Shown here piece by piece: positions 57,373 to 64,000 of a stretch of DNA of 64,000 nt. Within the stretch, counting starts at the first letter, position 1, and every line of letters starts with the position of its first letter. The notes under the pieces are model-generated. The model saw only the letters and a list, made by a program, of their open reading frames with translations, did no database searches and was not told where the DNA came from. Made by a program: the position numbers and the translations under genes. The DNA comes from Congeria kusceri (lineage: Eukaryota > Mollusca > Bivalvia > Myida > Dreissenidae): positions 25,699,927 through 25,763,926 of the forward strand of contig CM051030.1 in NCBI GenBank assembly GCA_027627225.1, read 5' to 3'.

Positions 57373-59597
57373 AAAACATACTTTACCTAAAGATAGTATG
57401 CAGACATAGTATGCAAATTAAATTAGATATACTAGTGATTTTTATTTGGAAATGCTAGTGGCACAGTGACCTGTAAGTCGTATATGTAAAACCACATGGT
57501 GATTTCATGATTTTATATTGCTTATGTGTTGTTGGCATATTTATGTAGTTACGATAATATTTTATTAATGTGCATGCAATGCATGGAACGTGTACACGTC
57601 TCTGACGTTTGCCATACATTCAACACGTCATAAACAATATGAATGTCGTACCTAGTAATCATCCAGGATGCAAACATAAATTACACGTTATGTGTATGTC
57701 TAAAATCTGAAAAGGATGATTTTTTTGCTAAAATATATTACTTGCTATTTACTATCTAATACCAACGGGATTTTTAGTTCAAAAATCCAATCATTTCAAT
57801 CATATTTCATTAAACTGGTATGTATGTTGAATTCGAAAAGTGTACATTGTAAATTTGTCATCGGCAATTTTAAGAAATATGTACTCGAAGACTGAATATT
57901 GTTAAAAAGAGGAAATGAGCTTTGTTACGGAAGATGGTGATTGCCAATTAATCGTGTATTTTAAACATATTTGTTACAAGCTATGTTTTCTTCTTGTATT
58001 GTGTCTCTTATTTCTTTACATTTTTGATATTAAGCACCATCTCAAATTATAATTGAACATTTAAATGATTTGTATTCAGGCCTAGTTTATCACAACTTGT
58101 ATTCCATCAATTAGTAGCATTGTATAATATATATTATTCATATTATATAATCAAGTTTTAAATGTAAAATAAGAATTTAGATAAGTGTATTTTATTTCAC
58201 ACTTAACGTCTTTAGCAGGCGAGGCAAGACGCGAGCTTTGAAATCTAGATATATAACTGGTGTATATTTACCGTTAAATGTAGATACATGAAAGAACATA
58301 AGTTGTAGTGAAGTGAATCCGCTATGTTTCCTTCTGGTATTTAATATTTTAATTGTTGAAAGCTACAGGGACACAATATTCAATGAACTAGTCTGACATG
58401 TATAGATTTAATTTGCTATTATTATTATTACACGTGTCTACGTCAGTTAATATTATACTTTAAGATAAACAAAACAAAAACGACAAATAGATTTAAATGA
58501 ATTAATTTTAGGGCCAAAACTAAAGCCAACTCATTTGTCTTTGTTAGCCAGTATACACGTAAAATATATTATTATGTCACATGTCTTCGTCAGTTAAAAA
58601 CTATACAAAACAAAAACGACGATTAGATTTAAATTAATTTTAGGGCCAAAACTACAGCCAACTCATTTGTCTTAGTTAATATAAATAATAGCCAGTATAC
58701 AATATTTCAATACGTTCACATTAAAATGTTTGTATCGCGCACTTGAAAATACTGTTTAAAATTACTGATGTAAATCCTCTTTAACAGACATCTATGAAAG
58801 ACGTTAACGATTAATAAATCAAAATGGCTGGTTCACACATTTTCTCAATGCGGAACAATTTTAGAAGGACTGATAACATATTCGTCTTTAATACACTGCT
58901 TGTAAGTAGTTTTAAACTTGCGTGCATGTTTACCGCGTGCTTGATATTAAGATGATGTGCAAATGATCTTAAGTCATTCCCATTAAAATGTTTGATGATG
59001 GAATCGTAAAATGTAGATATATACTATATGGCTGTAAATAAAAGTAATATTAAACGCGGCCGTGATGTAAACTTACATCTGCACATGCATTTCTTCAGTT
59101 TGCATGTACATCTACAAGGAAGTCTTCCTCATAACATGACATTTTTTCAGTGTACATAAACATCATAAGTAACTTTCAATACTTAAGATCGTGAGCCAGG
59201 TTGAAGAGGGGATCCTTGAAATCAAGTGTTCATAACGCTACACTTGCAGCGGTGTTGGTAAACTGTACATTATTTTGTAGGGCAATTTAAACAGCATATC
59301 CGCATTTAAATATTCACATAGAAGTTATTGTCAGAGCTCTCGTTTCAGTAATGTATACCTCATGGACATATAGTTCACATTTACCTTCAACATCATTATA
59401 CAAGTACGTCAAAAGTGAGTAATACATTATAAGCAGAATTAAAAAAACACGATTGTAAGAAATGTACTCATGTTTTCAAAACATATATAATCCATACCAT
59501 TTGTTTTACTTTTATTAATATGTCATATGTAATATGTCAGTGACAGTATACATATTTGTGTATGTAATATATAGTATATGTCCTAATAGTAATGCAG
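57373..59597. other. Intergenic interval between genes B and C
   Basis: AT-rich, with the tandem duplication at 58430-58700 and no coding signal. The 3' UTR of gene B and the promoter or upstream exons of gene C would fall here, but I cannot identify them. Confidence 0.45.
58430..58700 (+). repeat. Tandem duplication of about 140 bp
   Basis: Two copies share GTCTACGTCAGTTAA/GTCTTCGTCAGTTAA, ACAAAACAAAAACGAC, TTTTAGGGCCAAAACTA and GCCAACTCATTTGTCTT, then AGCCAGTATAC. The second copy has small deletions. Confidence 0.85.
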
Positions 59598-59835
59598 ATT
59601 CACCAGATATTCCAACAATACACATTGGAAATATTACCGACCATGAAGTGTCCGGAAAGAAATTAGGTGGTGTGTAGGGTGCAACTATAGCTCTCGCCTG
59701 TCATTCTAACTCAAACCCGCCTCCATCGTATTCCTGGCCAAATCAGCCTCTTGACAGGAACAGTTCAACAAAATACCACAATTACCCCATTACCTCCAAC
59801 ACCATGTACACCATACTACATGCACCGGTGTCTTG
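59598..59835 (+). pseudogene. Gene C Ig-domain exon with in-frame TAG, truncated
   Basis: The acceptor GTAATGCAG ends at 59597. The phase-1 frame reads DSPDIPTIHIGNITDHEVS, then TAG at 59675-59677, then GATIALACHSNSNPPPSYSW with the first Cys and the Trp of an Ig domain, and YHNYPITSNTMYTI. It stops at 59833-59835 before any DxGxYxC motif, so the 3' third of the domain is lost. Confidence 0.75.
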
Positions 59836-60122
59836 AAATAATATTGCAACTATAAAAAATATATGTGTTATGTTAGTAGACGTAAATGCTAATCAAATAT
59901 TTTCGATCATTTGTTGAAAATTACCAATAGTTTACCGTAATAAAATGTGTCAATACAATTCAGTTGTTCGTATACATTAAAAAAAAATGGAATCATCGTT
60001 TTAAAATTAATTAATATTAAATATATAAAATATCACTTATATGTGCATTCCATGGTTTACTTTGTTGTATTGCATATAAAAATTCTAAATTCATAGACGA
60101 ACATAAACAACTAACATACTTC

Positions 60123-60410
60123 TATGTCATTAACAAAACGATAACAGAAACAACAGTGGTTGTGACTTGGCTTCCGAAATTTAACGGCGGTATGTCCCAA
60201 ATATTTCAATTGCAATACCATGCATCCTCACAAAATTCATGGACGATTCGTACGATTTACGAGTCGTTATATGGTCTTAAGCCGATGCACGCGATGTTAA
60301 TCGGACTTCAAAGTGAAACAGGATACATGTTCGAGTTGATTGGTTGAATCCAAATGGTAAATCAAATCCGTTCAAAGACAGATTCAGAAGCTTGGTGTCC
60401 AATTAAAACG
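60123..60410 (+). pseudogene. Gene C fibronectin type III exon, frameshifted
   Basis: The frame reads TETTVVVTWLPKFNGGMSQI, then FQLQYHASSQNSW and LKPMHAMLIGLQSETGYMFE, covering the FN3 B to F strands with the conserved Trp and the L-x-x-x-x-x-Y region. After GYMFELI the expected WNPNGKSNP is one base out of frame (near 60340), where a TGA (60345-60347) ends the first frame. No clear donor or acceptor borders it. Confidence 0.7.
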
Positions 60411-60728
60411 GTATGCAGCTTACATGTATAAATATGCATAAGCACAATTGGATGATTGTTATTGAACTAAACCGTATTCCAAACATTGACATGCTGTACT
60501 TAGGAAGATGAGAGTATATATGATCGTCTCAGGTCTTAATGGCTATATAGAAAAACGTGCAAGCATTGTGACTGATACAGTCATGTCAATACAGTATTTG
60601 TTTCTATCAATTATCAATAAGCGCGTGTGTCGCATGTTAACATGTATGAACTAGAATCTGTTTCGAAATATTGAAATATATTATGTTTCCATCCGTACCA
60701 ATTAAAAGGTGGATGTCTTGTATTGCAG

Positions 60729-60868
60729 ATAATACAACAACCAAATTAAAGAGAGGTACACCTGTAGGAGGAATTGTTGGAGGAAAACTGCCAGGATGTA
60801 TACTCTTAGTAATTGCAGTCACTGGGATTTGCCTGAGGAGAAAGTTGGACATTCATTTACACGTAAAC
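60729..60868 (+). pseudogene. Gene C transmembrane exon with altered donor
   Basis: The acceptor GTATTGCAG ends at 60728. Phase 1 gives DNTTTKLKRGTPVGGIVGG, a helix of about 18 residues (LPGCILLVIAVTGICL, with one Pro) and RRKLDIHLHVN. Compared with gene B's exon, the end corresponds to CGTAAAC|GTAACA in place of CGTAAAG|GTAAAA; the frame there is shifted, so normal splicing to a phase-1 tail exon would not keep the frame. The helix itself is intact. Confidence 0.6.
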
Positions 60869-60956
60869 GTAACACAGCATCACTGTTCGTGGTTTAATGA
60901 AACCAAAAGCAAATGTACGCATTGTATTTAATGTATACATCTTATCTGTTTGAACA

Positions 60957-61036
60957 TGTTTCACTTTAATGGCGGGAATGTAAACATTATATAAATGGTT
61001 TCACTTTAATGGCGGGAATGTAAACATGAAATAAAT
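60957..61036 (+). repeat. 40-bp tandem duplication
   Basis: TTTCACTTTAATGGCGGGAA and TGTAAACAT recur at a 40-base interval (60959 and 60999), only slightly diverged at the end. Confidence 0.85.
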
Positions 61037-61857
61037 TATTTTTAATAAAAAATATATGATAATGCAACTCAAATATAAACACAGTTTTATACATGATTTA
61101 TGGTATTTTAAATCTAAATATTACAAACAATATATTTCTGATTTATATTGTATACATTACCATTTAGACTATCACATATTATTTTGTAATATAAATTGTT
61201 TTCATGATCTATTTCAGAAAACAGCGACGAGCATAATACTAAATCAAGGTTATGTGTAAAAACTTTACTGGTGTCTCTAAATATTTATCCTATTACTAAA
61301 GCCTATTACAATTGGAAAACAACCCATCGTATAAATTTTAGTTTCCTTCAGTAGTTAGTTTTAGCTCACGTTTTGTTATCGTTATTGTTAGAAAACTATG
61401 TAATTCAATGTGACGTCATACCAAATAATGACGTTTTTAGTAAACGAAACAAAAGTGTTGAAAATGGGAAATCAAAGCTATTTTTTATTTCTGTCAACCT
61501 TTCACGCCGCTTACATGATTGCTGAGTACAGCATAATTTGATAAATGCAATATTAATATAAACTATATAGATAAATATAATATATAACGTTTTGGATAAA
61601 TATCAAGTTTATCATGCTCGGCAGGAAACAGTGTACGTAGCGCTCGATATGTCTCGCTCTAATGGTTCTAAGCCTAGCAACACACCAACACTCGCATAAT
61701 ATTCTCTTTATTATTTGTTCACACCTAAGCAATATAAACATGCATACAATATGTATACACTATTATCTGTTTTACTACGCGTATTCAATTATCCGGATCT
61801 TTTGTATATATGATAAAATATTACCCGTTGAAAGTTTGACAACTTCTGGCGATACAG

Positions 61858-61994
61858 GAGCGTACACATCAATTCAGCATGAATTAGAAACCAACAGTCA
61901 CCGTTATAGCACGCCTACAGCAGCAACAGAGCAACACATTGTGCAGAAGACGCAGCATGTTGAACGTTTACAAGCAGAACATAGTCAATTATGA
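61858..61994 (+). CDS. Gene C cytoplasmic-tail exon
   Basis: A candidate acceptor GGCGATACAG ends at 61857. The frame from there is GAYTSIQHELETNSHRYSTP, then TAATEQHIVQKTQHVERLQA and EHSQL before TGA at 61992-61994. The start aligns in phase and position with gene A's third exon (GEYDEL...). Two tyrosine motifs, YTSI and YSTP, are ten residues apart, like an ITAM with Pro in the last position. The acceptor is weak, and continuity with the transmembrane exon is not shown. Confidence 0.5.
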
Positions 61995-64000
61995 AACTAT
62001 GATTGCAGATAACGAGTACGGACATGTATTTATGTATTCGTTTTAATTATTCATTATCGAATGGTTTAATACACATAAGTATCAGTTTCAGATGTCGTTT
62101 GTGTTGACGATAATAATGATTCATAACACAATTCACACGTATGGCTTTGGAAACCGAATAGCTGCGTGTACATCTTGAAAATGAAATACGACTAATACCG
62201 TAGTTTTCAACTGGGAGTAATATTTGTATCGATATGGTATTACTAAACTAAAAATACAGTTATGTTATTGAGTTCAAAACCAACCGGTCAATTCTTTCAA
62301 ATTATTACTAATTATGTTGAAAAGTCTTGAATGCAAATTCATAATCTATGTTTAAGTTGAGTGTCATTTGCAGCAAAACACAATGGCGGAAAAGTATGCA
62401 TGGTGTGCATTCGTAGAGTTATTACTTTCCGCAATAATTAACTCCAGTAAATCGACGTTACAGAAATAATTAAACCAATAAATGTAAGCATTCTGTCCAT
62501 ACACTGTAATGTAAACGTCTGCTTCATGAGTACTTGACACTTTCACGTTTTTTCAGTTCTCCGGGCAATATAACTTACGAATCTGTTATCAGAAGTGCAC
62601 ATCCTGTAGAAGTGTATGAAATTGTTCAAACAACTAGACGTTGCGTGTGATATACGTGCACTTGTTTTGTTGGTATTACCAACTTTATCACCATAGTACG
62701 TTGAATTGACAGAATCTGATGCCAACTTGTAGACCTACACTTCGTTTCTTTATAGCTACTGTGTTATAAAATTCAATTATGGTGATTATGGAAGGAACTG
62801 TTTATCAAAATAAATTATAAATTGTAACTTGTTCAGCGTCGATCAGGTGTATGTACTTATACATTCGGATATATATTTACATATTATACTATATATTAAT
62901 TAAAACATATGTCCATTGTCCGAAAAACTAGTATACGCATACGTCATTTATTGTAAAATCGTTTGATTGTACTATATCCTCATATTATTAGTTCATGTGT
63001 ACTCTTTAGCCCAGATCGAACTTTCATGTGCATGTTACATATTAGTCTGCAGCTCCATACATCACATAACTGAACAAGGGGTGAACTAAGTATTAAACTC
63101 TATAATTTGAATAAACACAATATAAAATTACCACACTCTTCGATATTGATACTCTATAAAACGTAAAACAATGAAATGTGTTATAAGGCTTCTATAAAAC
63201 ATTAAGCATGGATAATTACAAGACGTACTCAATTTGGAGATTGTTCGGTACAAGTTGCTGCTGAAACAAATCGTTTACAATATGTTGCATTGAAAGGTGG
63301 TGTCTGTTTATTTTAGTTTAACTGAGAAATAGCAGCTGCCATTCAGTCAACCCTTTTTAATGACATAGTATAAATTTATATTTTCAACAATGAAATTTTC
63401 CCAATTCGAAATGTTCACGGATGTGGAATTGACATCTTAGATTTAAAATAGTTCATTACTCCATATCTAGATTTCTGATAGATAATAACCATGAGTGTTC
63501 AACTAACTATTTATCGTAAACTTGAAATTTCCCTTGTTTAAAACGAATTAAATATGGTTTCGCCTATTGATTTAACTGAATCAAAGAAAACGTCATCTCC
63601 TTCAGCATGTGTAATGTTTATATGTTCAAGAAATGAACAATACCAATGCGTATACAATAAATAACGTATGAATAGTTTACTACATTATGATACCTTTGTA
63701 AAAAAAACCGACACAGAAAAATACTTGAAAAAATAACTCACGACGACAGAGTCGTAAGAACAAATGACAGTAGACAGCGCTGTAACCAATTGCGCTATTT
63801 TGACTTGTGAATGAATGTGCATAGTATGGTTATATGACGGACCCACACATCGGGCGACACATCGTAAAGAAGAAAAGAGCCAAACAAACAAGATCTAAAT
63901 TATATAACGATTTTGTTCTCAGAATGCATAAACTATTTTTTCCATTATATGCGTTATTGTCACCTTTATTATATGCCAATATTTATATTGGGCCCTTTTA
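61995..64000. other. No gene recognised to the window end
   Basis: AT-rich sequence with short ORFs only. On the minus strand near 63765-63805, TAGCGCAATTGGTTACAGCG looks like a box A, but no proper box B follows, so it is at most a tRNA-like relic. Confidence 0.5.

Larger units (their letters stand above)
59598..61994 (+). pseudogene. Gene C: decayed Ig/FN3 transmembrane receptor gene
   Basis: The order Ig (59598-59835), FN3 (60123-60410), transmembrane (60729-60868) and tyrosine tail (61858-61994) repeats that of gene B within 2.4 kb. Acceptors are present, but the Ig exon has an in-frame TAG, is cut short and lacks its second Cys; the FN3 exon is frameshifted and has no clear 5' boundary; and the transmembrane exon's donor is altered and out of the usual phase. 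The likely state is a pseudogene copy of the cluster. Upstream Ig exons were not found. Confidence 0.6.

Noticed and set aside
63765..63805. tRNA gene on the minus strand
   Set aside because: A box-A-like word is present, but there is no box B and no cloverleaf.

Overview
The window looks like AT-rich genomic DNA from a metazoan, most likely a bivalve mollusc. The grounds are small phase-1 exons spread over kilobases of intron, two non-LTR retrotransposons, tRNA-derived SINEs, long trinucleotide microsatellites, and several families of 140-170 bp tandem repeats whose ends read AGCTCACCTGAGC...CTCAGGTGAGC, of a kind I associate with bivalve genomes. The species assignment is inference; nothing in the sequence proves it. 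There are no bacterial-type operons.

The genes form a same-strand cluster of immunoglobulin/fibronectin-III receptor genes. Gene A (2320-4378) is the intact 3' end of a receptor: one transmembrane exon, then six small cytoplasmic exons rich in tyrosine motifs, including an ITAM-like pair (YELL, nine residues, YSTL). Gene B (30141-57372) has at least six Ig-like units, a decayed FN3 exon, an intact transmembrane exon and a short final exon ending DPVVYENTSRR-stop. Several of its Ig exons carry in-frame stops or frameshifts, so as sequenced it is probably a pseudogene. Gene C (59598-61994) repeats the Ig, FN3, transmembrane and tail order and is also broken. The three transmembrane exons are clearly related: phase-1 start, IVG-type hydrophobic segment, and in A and B a juxtamembrane RRxEIxC motif. 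If these genes work as their parts suggest, Ig/FN3 ectodomains bind a ligand and the tyrosine tail signals through SH2 proteins, as immune or adhesion receptors do.

Mobile DNA takes up much of the rest. A full-length, apparently intact APE-type LINE lies on the minus strand (about 50957-55900), in the intron between the transmembrane and final exons of gene B. Its ORF1 has an L1-type coiled-coil/RRM body preceded by a 2A-like ribosome-skipping motif (GDIESNPGP). Its ORF2 has endonuclease, reverse transcriptase and a C-terminal Cys/His knuckle. A 5'-truncated second LINE lies at 9339-10308. An element flanked by long inverted repeats (about 25952-28915) holds a decayed gag-like ORF. Three tRNA-derived SINEs and three weaker tRNA-like stretches are present.

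Layout: 1-1742 ACT microsatellite; 2320-4378 gene A; 4379-14050 mostly non-coding with a SINE, a local duplication and the LINE fragment; 14090-16541 microsatellites and tandem repeats; 17840-24541 repeat elements and a SINE; 25952-28915 inverted-repeat element; 29145-29640 tandem array; 30141-57372 gene B with repeats and the LINE in its introns; 57373-59597 non-coding; 59598-61994 gene C; 61995-64000 no recognisable gene.
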